Below are positions 1 to 7,284 of a DNA stretch of 49,214 nucleotides, one piece after another. Under the pieces are notes generated by a model, which was not told the origin of the DNA, made no database searches, and worked only from the letters and a program-made list of their open reading frames with translations. Position numbers and translations under genes: made by a program. Position 1 is the stretch's first letter, and the number at the start of each line of letters is the position of its first letter. The DNA comes from Vicinamibacterales bacterium (GTDB lineage: Bacteria; Acidobacteriota; Vicinamibacteria; Vicinamibacterales; JAKQTR01): positions 1 through 49,214 of the forward strand of contig JALOKU010000016.1 of assembly GCA_025456345.1 (NCBI GenBank), given 5' to 3'.

Positions 1-300
1 CCGCGCGGCCTCATCCTCCGAATCCAGCCGCGCCAGCACCTGGCCCCGGGTCACGATGGCGCCTTCGTCGACCAGCATCGCCGTCAGGCGCCCCGCGATC
101 TCGCCGCCCACCTCGATCTCCTCCGAGATCGGCTCCACACGGCCCGGGCCCGCGACAAGTGCCGCTGCGTGCAGGTGCGATGGTGCCGCCGCTTCCGGCG
201 CCGCCGCGGCGGCCGCCGGCCGGAATGTGTCAGAGAGCGTGATCCCCGCCACCAACCCGGTGGCAAACACCGTGATCCCGGCAATCGCTGTGCGTTTCAT
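1..300 (-). CDS. HlyD/DevB-type membrane fusion protein of an ABC exporter, N-terminal part (cut by window edge)
   Basis: Periplasmic adaptor that would link the inner-membrane ABC pump encoded just upstream to an outer-membrane channel. The frame runs from an ATG at 298-300 to the window edge without a stop, giving 100 residues. It starts MKRTAIAG, followed by a hydrophobic stretch (residues about 5-22) typical of an inner-membrane anchor. After an Ala/Pro-rich linker comes VAGPGRVEPISEEIEVGGEI and then a lipoyl-like half motif, VDEGAIVTRGQVLARLDS, which is the usual biotinyl-lipoyl hairpin start of HlyD/DevB/MacA proteins. A GAGGTGG ribosome binding site lies 5 nt before the ATG. It is the last gene of a permease-ATPase-adaptor operon, 8 nt after the ATPase stop. 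The rest of the gene lies outside the window. Confidence 0.85.
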   Translation of the reverse strand, partial: MKRTAIAGITVFATGLVAGITLSDTFRPAAAAAAPEAAAPSHLHAAALVAGPGRVEPISEEIEVGGEIAGRLTAMLVDEGAIVTRGQVLARLDSEDEAAR

Positions 301-308
301 GTTCCACC

Positions 309-1085
309 TCATGCGGGAAACGGGACCAGGTCCCATTCCCTCGTCGGCCTTCCAGAAATGGGACCAGGTCCCGCTTCGGCGCGCCCGCGCGCCCGCGCGT
401 CGTCTTCTCTGAGCCTTCCGTCTTCGATGTGTACGATGCGGTCGGCATAGCCGAGCGTCCGGTTGTCGTGGGTCACGATGACGACGGCGCGCTGCTGTTC
501 GCGCGCGAGACGCGTGATCAGGTCCATCACGAGCTTCCCCGAGTGCGAATCGAGGGCCGCCGTCGGTTCGTCCGCGAGGATGATTGTCGGGTCGCCGACA
601 AGCGCCCGGGCGATCGCAACGCGCTGCTTCTGGCCGCCGCTCAGGTTCGCGGGGAGCGCGTCGGCTTTGTCCCCGAGCCCGACCGACGCGAGCGCGTCCT
701 TCGCGCGCGTGAGCGCGGCCGGCCTTCGTTCGCCGCGCAGATCGAGGGCGATGGCAACGTTCTCGGCGGCCGTGAGCGCGGGGAAGAGGTTGAAACCCTG
801 GAAGACGAATCCGATGTGACGCAGCCGCACGCCAGGGAGTTCGCGCTCAGGCAGCGCCGTCACGTCGTGGCCCGCCACCAGCACGGTTCCGGAGGAGGGA
901 CGCAGAATCACCCCCATAATCGACAGCAGCGTCGTCTTGCCGCTGCCCGACGGGCCCATCATCACGAGGATTTCACCCGCCGCCACCTCGAGCGACACCT
1001 GTCCGAGCGCCTGCACCGCCGCGGTACCTCCACCGTATGACTTCGTGACCTGCCGAACCGTGATCGCCGCGGCCATATGCGCCAC
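309..1085 (-). CDS. ABC transporter ATP-binding protein (DevA/MacB/LolD type)
   Basis: Powers the export complex formed with the adjacent permease and fusion protein. The 258-residue protein has Walker A GPSGSGKTT near residue 45, signature LSGGQKQRVAIARAL near 148 and Walker B ILADEPTAALD near 170. This is the short-ATPase arrangement of the MacB/LolD/DevA group. It begins 3 nt after the permease stop, so the two are translationally linked. The start MAHMAAAITVRQV offers two ATGs four codons apart; either is possible. The last 30 residues (from about EDDARARG) are unlike the family: they are encoded by DNA holding two GGGACCAGGTCCC palindromes, so the C-terminus seems to have been extended by a repeat insertion. 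Confidence 0.9.
   Translation of the reverse strand: MAHMAAAITVRQVTKSYGGGTAAVQALGQVSLEVAAGEILVMMGPSGSGKTTLLSIMGVILRPSSGTVLVAGHDVTALPERELPGVRLRHIGFVFQGFNLFPALTAAENVAIALDLRGERRPAALTRAKDALASVGLGDKADALPANLSGGQKQRVAIARALVGDPTIILADEPTAALDSHSGKLVMDLITRLAREQQRAVVIVTHDNRTLGYADRIVHIEDGRLREDDARARGRAEAGPGPISGRPTREWDLVPFPA
322..372. repeat. Two copies of the palindrome GGGACCAGGTCCC, 25 bp apart
   Basis: GGGACCAGGTCCC occurs at 322-334 and 360-372. Each is a 6-bp perfect inverted repeat around one base. They lie inside the last codons of the ABC ATPase and are translated as GPGPIS and WDLVPF-like peptides. The form resembles REP-type palindromes; no transposase of the RAYT type is in the window. Confidence 0.75.
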
Positions 1086-1088
1086 CTC

Positions 1089-2207
1089 TCAGCCCTTGAA
1101 CACCATGGCCGGGTCCAGCCTGGTGACCTTGTTGATGGAAACGACCGACGCCGAAATGCACATTGCGATCGTCAGCACGAACAGCGACGCGGCCAGCGTC
1201 CAGGGCAGCAGGATGGCCGTGGTGCCGGCTTGGCTGGCCCTAGACACGAACGCGGCAATCACCATCGCGAAGCCATAGCCGATGACGCCCGAGATGGCCG
1301 ACTGCCGGATGATGACGCGGTAGATGTAGCCGTTGGTGGCGCCCATCGCCTTGAGCGTGCCGTACTCGCGGATGTGGTCGACCGTGGCCGCGTAAATCGT
1401 TTGCGCCACCACCACCACGCCGACGAGCAGGCCCAGCGCCGCGGCGATGAGGACCGAGATGCCCGCGCCCGTTCCGAACATCCAGTAGTTGCGTTGCGTG
1501 GCCGACCAGTCTGCGGTGGTTCTGACCTCGACGTCGGGCAGCCTGTGCGTCAGCGCTTCACTCAGCCGCGCGAGATCGGCGCCGGGCTTCGCCGTGATCA
1601 GGAGGTAGAGCGCCTGGTCGGTGCGCAGGCCGGTGAAGGTGCGCGCGTTGGCCAGCGAGGTGAATACGGCCGGAGCGGTTGTGAACGTCCTGATGCCGCG
1701 CGTGAACCCGACGACCCGGGCACGGCGGTCGCGCAGTTCCACCGGTTGGCCCAGGTGCGTGACCCCGAGTTTGTCCTTGTAGAGTTCGTCGATGATGACC
1801 GCGTCCGGCCTGCCGAGATCGCGAGCCGTGCCGGCCACGAGGTTCCACGGCTGTCCCATCGCCCCGTCGCGCTCGACGCCCACCACCATCACGCCTTCGC
1901 GCGCGCCGTCGGGCCGCGTCCAGGTGCCGAACGACACGATGTGCGCCTGCGCGTCGGCGACGCCTTCCACCCCCAGGGCGAGGTGTCGCAGCGATTCTGA
2001 GAACGGGACGCCGGACTCGAGATGGGTCACACCCCTGGACACGACCCACAGGTCGGCCTCTGACTGTTCGATGACGTCCGCCGTCGCCCTGGTGAACCCG
2101 AGAAACAGGCCGAGCTGAACGGCCGACAGCACCACCGAGAAGACAATGCCCACGAGGGTGACGATGAAGCGGACCCGGTCGTGGAGGAGATTGCGGAGAG
2201 CCAGCAT
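1089..2207 (-). CDS. ABC transporter permease, FtsX-like (DevC type)
   Basis: Membrane subunit of the exporter. The 372-residue protein has one N-terminal transmembrane helix (about 14-36), a large periplasmic domain, and three C-terminal helices (about 255-275, 300-325, 340-360), as in the MacB/DevC/LolC superfamily. The C-terminal segment EYGTLKAMGATNGYIYRVI matches the coupling segment EIGLLRALGA.. of FtsX-domain permeases. It is first in the operon, after a 117-bp gap that holds a TetR-type operator. An AGGGG ribosome binding site lies upstream of the ATG. The substrate cannot be deduced; the DevBCA family exports lipids or drugs. Confidence 0.87.
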   Translation of the reverse strand: MLALRNLLHDRVRFIVTLVGIVFSVVLSAVQLGLFLGFTRATADVIEQSEADLWVVSRGVTHLESGVPFSESLRHLALGVEGVADAQAHIVSFGTWTRPDGAREGVMVVGVERDGAMGQPWNLVAGTARDLGRPDAVIIDELYKDKLGVTHLGQPVELRDRRARVVGFTRGIRTFTTAPAVFTSLANARTFTGLRTDQALYLLITAKPGADLARLSEALTHRLPDVEVRTTADWSATQRNYWMFGTGAGISVLIAAALGLLVGVVVVAQTIYAATVDHIREYGTLKAMGATNGYIYRVIIRQSAISGVIGYGFAMVIAAFVSRASQAGTTAILLPWTLAASLFVLTIAMCISASVVSINKVTRLDPAMVFKG

Positions 2208-2251
2208 GTCAGGACCCCTGTGTCAGGCGACGCCGGGTTGGCGTATCAGCG

Positions 2252-2272
2252 GTTATAAACATAACATTGTTA
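2252..2272 (-). promoter_or_regulatory. Probable TetR operator and -10 region of the exporter operon
   Basis: TAACATTGTTA at 2262-2272 is a perfect 5-bp inverted repeat around a central base. On the minus strand a TATAAC hexamer (2257-2252) follows it at once, so the palindrome would overlap the promoter of the permease gene. The same TAACAT half-site recurs three times in front of the tetR gene at 2991-3021. This points to joint control by that repressor. No clear -35 was seen. Confidence 0.6.
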
Positions 2273-2324
2273 AGTTCGACGCGCGGCACGGCCGACTGGT
2301 TCCAACGGAGGTCCATGGTCGGCT

Positions 2325-2987
2325 CTAGTCGAAGAAATCCCACTTCTTCGAGCGGGCTTGTGCCGCGGTGCGAGGTGTCGCTGCGGGCGTCTTGAGGCCG
2401 CCGGTCAGGGTGTCGATGGTGTGTTCAACCAGGGCGGCCTTGTCGACAAAGGGAAAGCCATTCATCGTGATGAACAACGAGGTTACACCGTGAACGCCTG
2501 CCCAGAGCGCCTGCGCGGTCATCTCGACGTCTGGCGTGTGGATGTCGCCGTGCTCCGCGCAGGCCCGCACGCTCCGCCGCAGCGTATCGAACGCACGGCT
2601 GCCGGCGGAACCCTCGAACGAGGCCCCATCCATGGCAGGACTGGGACTCATGAAGGTCACGAGGTACTGGTTCGGGTGCGCCAGGCCGAATTCGATGTAG
2701 GTCCGCAGGCCCTCGCGCAGGTGGCCCATGGGCGTGCCGGCCGTCTTCTGCAGGCGCTCGAGCTTTCCCGCCAGCCGTGAGAACGTTTCTTCGCAGACGG
2801 CCCCGAGCAGTTCGTTCTTGTCCTTGAAGTACAGGTAGATTGTGGTCGGCGAGTACTCGATCCGCTCAGCGAGCCGCCTCATCGTGAGGCGGTGGTACCC
2901 CTCCTCGACGAACAGCTGGCTGGCTGCATCGAGGATCTCGCGCCTCAAAGACGCGCGGTGACGCTGGCGGCGATCAGTGGTGCTCAT
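2325..2987 (-). CDS. TetR/AcrR family transcriptional regulator
   Basis: Likely repressor of the exporter operon immediately downstream on the same strand. The 220-residue protein has an N-terminal HTH (LDAASQLFVEEGYHRLTMRR followed by YSPTTIYLYFKDKNELL, residues about 17-63), the hallmark of the family. The C-terminal ligand-binding domain includes VHGVTSLFITMNGFPF, a pattern of the WHG-type TetR C-terminal domain. The ATG lies 4 bp from a 9-bp inverted repeat, so self-regulation is likely. The inducer is unknown. Confidence 0.9.
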   Translation of the reverse strand: MSTTDRRQRHRASLRREILDAASQLFVEEGYHRLTMRRLAERIEYSPTTIYLYFKDKNELLGAVCEETFSRLAGKLERLQKTAGTPMGHLREGLRTYIEFGLAHPNQYLVTFMSPSPAMDGASFEGSAGSRAFDTLRRSVRACAEHGDIHTPDVEMTAQALWAGVHGVTSLFITMNGFPFVDKAALVEHTIDTLTGGLKTPAATPRTAAQARSKKWDFFD

Positions 2988-2990
2988 ATC

Positions 2991-3021
2991 GTAACATCGT
3001 TAATGTTATGGTCGATGTTAC
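2991..3021. promoter_or_regulatory. Probable TetR autoregulatory operator
   Basis: GTAACATCG (2991-2999) and CGATGTTAC (3013-3021) form a perfect 9-bp inverted repeat with a 13-bp spacer that itself contains another ATGTTAT half-site. It begins 4 bp upstream of the tetR ATG. The TAACAT core is shared with the palindrome in front of the exporter operon (2262-2272). It is also an AT-rich island in a GC-rich background. Confidence 0.7.
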
Positions 3022-3040
3022 GTTCTGTCAAGGGCCCAAC

Positions 3041-3074
3041 CGGGATTCGGGATTCGGGGTTCGGGGTTCGGGCG
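3041..3074. repeat. Heptamer tandem repeat, GGATTCG/GGGTTCG family
   Basis: Four to five units with a period of 7 bp: CGGGATT, CGGGATT, CGGGGTT, CGGGGTT, CGGG. This belongs to the set of period-7 repeats found throughout the intergenic DNA of this window, but its unit sequence is unrelated to the others. Confidence 0.8.
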
Positions 3075-3086
3075 AGAAAAGCGAGA

Positions 3087-3113
3087 GCCGGGGGGATGTC
3101 CGTCTCCCCCGGC
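3087..3113 (-). terminator. Terminator-like GC hairpin downstream of the Kbl-like gene
   Basis: GCCGGGGG (3087-3094) pairs perfectly with CCCCCGGC (3106-3113) over an 11-nt loop. On the minus strand the stem is followed by CTCTCGCTTTTCTCG, a weak pyrimidine-rich tail. It lies 65 bp after the stop of the Kbl-like gene and before tetR, where a terminator is expected. It could instead be another repeat hairpin. Confidence 0.5.
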
Positions 3114-3121
3114 CCTTTCCA

Positions 3122-3180
3122 TTCTTGCTTCTGGCTTCTGGCTTCTGACGATCGTCAGTTGGCCCTTCTGTCTTCTGTCA
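3122..3180. repeat. Heptamer element of the GAAGCCA family (half element)
   Basis: TTCTTGCTTCTGGCTTCTG units with period 7 lead into the palindromic core CTGACGATCGTCAG and then TTGGCCCTTCTGTCTTCTG. It is the reverse complement of the left half of the elements at 30982-31093 and 28366-28471. It directly abuts the stop codon (3178-3180) of the Kbl-like gene. Confidence 0.8.
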
Positions 3181-4425
3181 CTGTCCGTATTTCGCAATAA
3201 TCCCCTTCTTGTCCAGCCCCAGGATGCCGTGCTTCGCGCCGACCTTCTTGAAGGCCTCGAGCGCGCGCGCCAGCATCGGGATGTCGTGGTCGGCCGAAAG
3301 CTGCGTCCGGATGCGCGCCTGCCCCGCCGCCACCACCGGGAAAAAGAAGCCGACAACGTAGATGCCTTCGTAGTAGAGGTCGCGGGCCACGTCCTGCGCG
3401 AGCTTCGCGTTGAAGAGCATCACCGGCACGATCGGGCTCTCGCCGTCCTTGATGACGAACCCGGCGTCGATGAGGCCCTGCCGCCAGAACTTCGCGTTCA
3501 CCTCGAGCTTGTCGCGCCGCTCGGTGGTGGCGCTCAGGATCTCGAGCACCTTGATGGCCGATGCGGCAATCGGCGGCGGCACCGCGTTGCTGAACAGGTA
3601 CGGCCGCGCCTTCTGCCGGCACAGCTCGACGATTTCCTTCCGCCCCGACACGCAGCCGCCGCTCGCCCCGCCCAGCGCCTTGCCGAGCGTCGTCGTGATG
3701 ATGTCCATCTTGCCCATCACGCCGAAGTGCTCGTGAACGCCGCGCCCGGTCCTGCCGATGAAGCCCGACGCGTGGCTGTCGTCGAGGAACACGAGCGCGT
3801 TGTACTTCTCGGCCAGCGCCACGATCTGGTCGAGCGGCGCGAAATCGCCGTCCATCGAGAAGACGCCGTCCGTGATGACGAGCCGGATGCGCTTGTCCTG
3901 GTGCTCCTGCAGCTTTTCCTCCAGGTGCGCCATGTCGCAGTGCTTGTAGGTGTCGTGCATCGCCTTGGCCAGGCGGATGCCGTCGACGATGGACGCGTGC
4001 ACGAGCCGATCCGAGATCATCACGTCCTCGGGCCCGAGGACGGCCTCGAACACGCCCGCGTTCGCGTCGAGACAGCTCGGGAAGAGGATCGTGTCCTCCG
4101 TCCCGAGGAACTCGGTCAGCTTCTGCTCCAGCGTCCGGTGCACGTCCTGCGTGCCGCAGATGAACCGCACGCTCGACATGCCGTAGCCGCGCTCGTCGAG
4201 CGCCTTGTGCGCGGCGGCAATGACCTCCGGGTGGCTCGAGAGCCCGAGGTAGTTGTTCGCACAGAGGTTGACCACTTCTTTCAGCGCGGCCCCGCTCGGG
4301 AATTCCACGCTGATGTGCGCCGCCTGCGGCGAGTGGATGAACCGCTCTTCCTTGTAGATGCCCTTCTCGCGGATGCCCGCCAGTTCGGCCTGCCAGGCTT
4401 CGCGCACGGCCGCCGGATAGGCCAT
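3178..4425 (-). CDS. kbl: Kbl-like alpha-oxoamine synthase (glycine C-acetyltransferase family)
   Basis: PLP enzyme that condenses an amino acid with an acyl thioester; Kbl proper joins glycine and acetyl-CoA to 2-amino-3-ketobutyrate in threonine metabolism. The 415-residue protein is strongly Kbl-like: NLCANNYLGLSSHPEV (about 52-67), GMSSVRFICGTQDVHRTLE (about 81-99), TDGVFSMDGDFAPLD, DDSHASGFIGRTGRG, and the PLP lysine in TTLGKALGGASGG (about residue 244). It starts 2 nt after the stop of an acyl carrier protein gene. The operon also holds an acyl-CoA ligase and a phosphopantetheinyl transferase. That company is unusual for threonine breakdown and leaves open an acyl-ACP substrate, as for serine palmitoyltransferase-type relatives. 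The fold and chemistry are sure; the substrate is not. Confidence 0.85.
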   Translation of the reverse strand: MAYPAAVREAWQAELAGIREKGIYKEERFIHSPQAAHISVEFPSGAALKEVVNLCANNYLGLSSHPEVIAAAHKALDERGYGMSSVRFICGTQDVHRTLEQKLTEFLGTEDTILFPSCLDANAGVFEAVLGPEDVMISDRLVHASIVDGIRLAKAMHDTYKHCDMAHLEEKLQEHQDKRIRLVITDGVFSMDGDFAPLDQIVALAEKYNALVFLDDSHASGFIGRTGRGVHEHFGVMGKMDIITTTLGKALGGASGGCVSGRKEIVELCRQKARPYLFSNAVPPPIAASAIKVLEILSATTERRDKLEVNAKFWRQGLIDAGFVIKDGESPIVPVMLFNAKLAQDVARDLYYEGIYVVGFFFPVVAAGQARIRTQLSADHDIPMLARALEAFKKVGAKHGILGLDKKGIIAKYGQ

Positions 4426-4427
4426 GA

Positions 4428-4685
4428 CTACGCCCCTTTCTTCGCCAGGTGCTTGTTGACCAGCGCGATGATGCTCGTCACCGTATCGAATGCCTGGGGC
4501 GTGGCTTCTTCGTCGGGCAGCTTGACGTCGTACTTCTTCTCGAGGAACCGCTTCAGGCTCACCATGCTGAAGCTGTCGACGATGCCGCTCGAGATGAGCG
4601 GCGTGTTCTCGTCGAGGGCCATGTCGTCGGCCTCGTCTTCGTCGAGGTATTCCTTCTTGATGTAGCTCAGGATCGCTTCTTTCAT
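4428..4685 (-). CDS. Acyl carrier protein
   Basis: Small acidic 85-residue protein that carries acyl groups on a phosphopantetheine arm. The attachment serine is in GIVDSFSMVSLKRFLEKKYD (Ser about residue 38), matching the D-S-(L/F) motif of ACPs. Strongly acidic helix I region (LDEDEADDMALDENTP). AAGGGAG sits upstream of the ATG as a ribosome binding site. It is 2 nt from the Kbl-like gene, so the two should be made in similar amounts. It is a dedicated ACP rather than the housekeeping one, since no fab genes flank it. A phosphopantetheinyl transferase gene stands at the head of the operon. Confidence 0.88.
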   Translation of the reverse strand: MKEAILSYIKKEYLDEDEADDMALDENTPLISSGIVDSFSMVSLKRFLEKKYDVKLPDEEATPQAFDTVTSIIALVNKHLAKKGA

Positions 4686-4703
4686 TGAATACTCCCTTGG
4701 TCA

Positions 4704-4818
4704 GGCGCTAGGGGCTAGGCGCTAGGGGCTAGTCTGACGCGGCTGACGCCGCGCGCCAACATGAATCAGCTGCTCAGCCGTTCTGACTAGCGCCCAGCGC
4801 CTAGTCCCTAGCCCCTAG
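4704..4818. repeat. Heptamer inverted-repeat element, CTAGGSG family (element A)
   Basis: Left arm of GCGCTAGGGGCTAGGCGCTA type heptamers, a central part of about 58 bp with the hairpin GCGGCTGACGCCGC, and a right arm of reverse-complement heptamers (CTAGCGCCCAGCGCCTAG and on). The core is a diverged relative of the cores at 19269, 27380 and 31838. Its last CTA gives the TAG stop codon of the upstream acyl-CoA ligase gene. Confidence 0.85.
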
Positions 4819-6515
4819 TCATCCTCCATTGTACTGACGTCCCCAATCGGCTGCCCCAGCTCCCTGGCCTTCAGCACCCGGCGGAGGATCTTGCCGCTGC
4901 GCGTTTTCGGCACTTTTTCGACGAACTCGATCTCCTGCGGCATCGCCAGCGGCGACAGCTTCTTGCGCACGAAGTTCATGATGTCGAGCTCGAGGTCCTC
5001 GCTCGCGGTGAATCCGGGCCTGAGCGCGACAAACGCCTTCACCACCTCCATGTTCAGCGGATCGGGCTTGCCGATGGCCGCCGACTCGGCCACCGCCGGG
5101 TGCTCCAGCAGCGCGCTCTCGATCTCGAAAGGCCCCACCAGGTGCCCCGCGGTGTTGATCACATCGTCGTCGCGCCCGCAGAACCAGAAGTAGCCTTCCG
5201 CATCGAGGCTGGCCTGATCGCCGCAGATGTACCAGCCGTTCAGGAACTTGCCGTAAAAGGTGGCCGTGTTGTTCCAGTAGGTGCGCATGAGGCTCGGCCA
5301 CGGCGGCTTCACCGCGATCAGGCCGACGCGCCCCACGTCGGTGATGGGGATGCCCGTCTTCGGCTCGACCACCGTCGCGCTCAGCGCGGGGAACGGCCGG
5401 CCCATGCTGCCGGGTTTGACGGGCATGCCCGGCAGGTTGGTCACGACGATCGACCCGGTCTCGGTCTGCCAGAACGTGTCGTGGAACCAGAGGCCGAACG
5501 CCTCGTGGCCCCAGCGCACGGCCTCGGGATTGAGCGGCTCGCCCACGCTGCACATGTGGCGCAGGCTGGTCAGGTTGCGCCGCTTCACCGGCTCGACGCC
5601 GTCCTTCATCAGCATGCGGATGGCCGTCGGCGCGGTGTACCAGACGGTGACGGCGTGCTTCTCGATCGTCTCGTACCAGCGGTCGCTCGAGAACCCCGCA
5701 TCGAGCACCACCTGCGTCGCGCCGAGCGACCACGGCCCGATGATGCCGTAGCTGGTGCCCGTCACCCACCCCGGGTCGGCGGTGCACCAGTAGACGTCGT
5801 GTTCCCTGATGTCGAGCACCACTTTCGACGTGAGGTACTGCGCGACGATGCTGCCGTGCACGTGCATGGCGCCCTTCGGCGCGCCAGTGGTGCCGCTTGT
5901 GTAGTGGAGCACGCTCGGGCTCTCGGCGTACGTCGCCGCCACGGGGAAGTGGTCCTCGCGGTGGTCCATCATGTGGTAGTCCGCCTCGCCCTCGCGCAGT
6001 TTCTTCCCGTCCTCGTCGTGGTCGACGACAATGATCGTCTTGAGGTCGGGCAGCCGCTCCCGGGCCTTGCGCACCTTGCCCAGATGGCGGCGCTGCGTGA
6101 TGATCGCCGCCGCCCGGCTGTCGGCCATGCGCGCCACGAGCGCGTCGTCGCCGAACGCCGAAAACAGCGGCTCGACGACGGCCCCGGTCTTCAGGACGCC
6201 CAGGAACCCGATGTAGAGCTCCGGCACCTTGTCGAGGAACAGGCACACGCGATCGAGCGGGCGGATGCACACGTCGCCGCGCAGGAAGTGCGCCCAGCCG
6301 TTGGTCAACTGCTGCAGGTCGCGGAAGGTGAACTGCCGGATCTCGCCCCCGTGGCCCTCGTGGACGAGGGCCAGGCGATCGCCCAGCCCCGCCTCAACAT
6401 GGCGGTCCACGCAGATCTCGGCGATGTTGAGCGGCTCGCCCTCGCGGTAGCCCAGCTCACGCTCAGCTCGCTCCCACGTGATCTCGCGCCGTAACTGCTC
6501 GTAATCTGTCGCCAT
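4815..6515 (-). CDS. acsA: AMP-forming acyl-CoA ligase, acetate--CoA ligase type (AcsA-like)
   Basis: Activates a short carboxylic acid with ATP to an acyl-AMP and then a CoA (or carrier) thioester. The 566-residue protein shows the ANL-family motifs: YTSGTTGAPKGAMHVHG (about 211-227), DTFWQTETGSIV (about 345-356), GWYICGDQASLDAEGYFWF (about 420-438) and the C-terminal lysine in KVPKTRSGKILRR (about 537-549). Length and YWCTADPGWVTGTSYGIIGP are like Bacillus AcsA, not the longer Acs. GGGAGGGAG gives a strong ribosome binding site. It lies between the phosphopantetheinyl transferase and ACP genes in one operon. It might load acetyl or another acyl group for the ACP/Kbl pair. Its TAG stop lies in a heptamer repeat. 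Confidence 0.87.
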   Translation of the reverse strand: MATDYEQLRREITWERAERELGYREGEPLNIAEICVDRHVEAGLGDRLALVHEGHGGEIRQFTFRDLQQLTNGWAHFLRGDVCIRPLDRVCLFLDKVPELYIGFLGVLKTGAVVEPLFSAFGDDALVARMADSRAAAIITQRRHLGKVRKARERLPDLKTIIVVDHDEDGKKLREGEADYHMMDHREDHFPVAATYAESPSVLHYTSGTTGAPKGAMHVHGSIVAQYLTSKVVLDIREHDVYWCTADPGWVTGTSYGIIGPWSLGATQVVLDAGFSSDRWYETIEKHAVTVWYTAPTAIRMLMKDGVEPVKRRNLTSLRHMCSVGEPLNPEAVRWGHEAFGLWFHDTFWQTETGSIVVTNLPGMPVKPGSMGRPFPALSATVVEPKTGIPITDVGRVGLIAVKPPWPSLMRTYWNNTATFYGKFLNGWYICGDQASLDAEGYFWFCGRDDDVINTAGHLVGPFEIESALLEHPAVAESAAIGKPDPLNMEVVKAFVALRPGFTASEDLELDIMNFVRKKLSPLAMPQEIEFVEKVPKTRSGKILRRVLKARELGQPIGDVSTMEDD

Positions 6516-6540
6516 CGGCGCTCTCCCTCCCGCTCGCTGG

Positions 6541-6640
6541 GGCCAGGCGCCAGGGGCTGGGCGCTAGGGGCTAGTCAGTCTGCCTGCCAAGCTGGCACCC
6601 ACGCGGCGATAGCCGCGTCCCACTAGCGCCTAGTCCCTAT
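6541..6640. repeat. Heptamer inverted-repeat element, CTAGGSG family (element B)
   Basis: Left heptamer arm, core starting AGTCAGTCTGCCTGCC and ending GCGTCCCACT, right arm CTAGCGCCTAGTCCCTA. The core is in reverse orientation relative to that at 19269-19391 and contains the hairpin GCGGCGATAGCCGC. Its right arm supplies the final codons and TAG stop of acpS. Confidence 0.85.
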
Positions 6641-7019
6641 TCCTGCCCACCACCACCCACGCCACCGCGAGCGTTCGCGTGCACGCCAGCGAGACGTGGA
6701 GTGCCGCCACGCCCATGTCCTCCGCCACCGCCGCCGTCTCTCCCGAAAGCGTCACCGTGGGCCGCCCGCCCGCCGCCGGCCACGCGATCTCGATGTCGCC
6801 CCAGGCCATGCGGCCCACCTTGCCTGTGCCGAGCGCCTTGAACAGGGCCTCCTTCGCCGCATAGACCATGGCGTAGCCTTCGGCCGCTCGCCGGCGGCGC
6901 CGGCACCACGCCAGTTCGGAGGCGCTGAAGAGCTCCTGCGTCAGGCCGTCGCGGCGACGGGCCACCTCCCGTTCGAACCGGGCCACCTCCATCAGGTCGA
7001 CACCGCAACCCAGAATCAC
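6630..7019 (-). CDS. acpS: Holo-[acyl-carrier-protein] synthase (AcpS-type phosphopantetheinyl transferase)
   Basis: Transfers the phosphopantetheine arm of CoA to the serine of an ACP. The start is taken as GTG at 7017-7019, because GGCGGAG lies 6-7 nt upstream and the protein then begins VILGCGVDLMEVARFER, exactly like AcpS. The metal-binding Asp is in GVDLMEV (residue 8) and the second acidic site is in YAAKEALFKALGTG (Glu about 57). 129 residues, as usual for the family. Likely first gene of the operon with acsA, the ACP and kbl, which implies that it serves the ACP encoded here. The TAG stop is donated by a heptamer repeat, so the last residues (GRNRD) are repeat-derived. Confidence 0.88.
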   Translation of the reverse strand: MILGCGVDLMEVARFEREVARRRDGLTQELFSASELAWCRRRRRAAEGYAMVYAAKEALFKALGTGKVGRMAWGDIEIAWPAAGGRPTVTLSGETAAVAEDMGVAALHVSLACTRTLAVAWVVVGRNRD

Positions 7020-7137
7020 GGGAACTCCGCCGCACCATGGCGACGTATTGCGTAAGTGGGGGCGTGCACGAGCAGGATGACCCGCTGAAAGGCGCGCCGA
7101 GTGTAGCACAGACGGCGGATAATACAGGGGCGAGGGA

Positions 7138-7270
7138 CAGAAGCAAGAAGGGCCCGCTGACGATTGTCAGAAGCCAGAAGGGTCAACTGACGATTGTCCG
7201 AAGCAAGAAGAGCCGGATCCAGCTGAACAGGCCTTTCTTCTGGCTTCTGGCTTCTGGCTTCTTGATTCTG
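7138..7270. repeat. Heptamer element of the GAAGCCA family with duplicated core
   Basis: Contains two copies of CTGACGATTGTC (one within each of two GAAGCAAGAAGGG-like units), then CCGGATCCAGCTGAACAGGC and an inverted right arm of TTCTGGCTTCTGGCTTCTGG units with period 7. It fills the region between the divergent acpS and SpoIIE phosphatase genes. Confidence 0.85.
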
Positions 7271-7284
7271 ACGAGCGAGCGCGT

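Noticed and set aside
1..2987. Exporter as a cyanobacterial-type heterocyst glycolipid transporter because of DevBCA likeness and STRR-like repeats
   Set aside because: The family is widespread and TetR control points to a general efflux role; the repeat resemblance is no evidence of origin.
4704..4818. Heptamer elements as ordinary rho-independent terminators
   Set aside because: They also occur between divergent genes and upstream of promoters, lack T-tracts, and have conserved cores; a secondary role as terminators between convergent genes remains possible.
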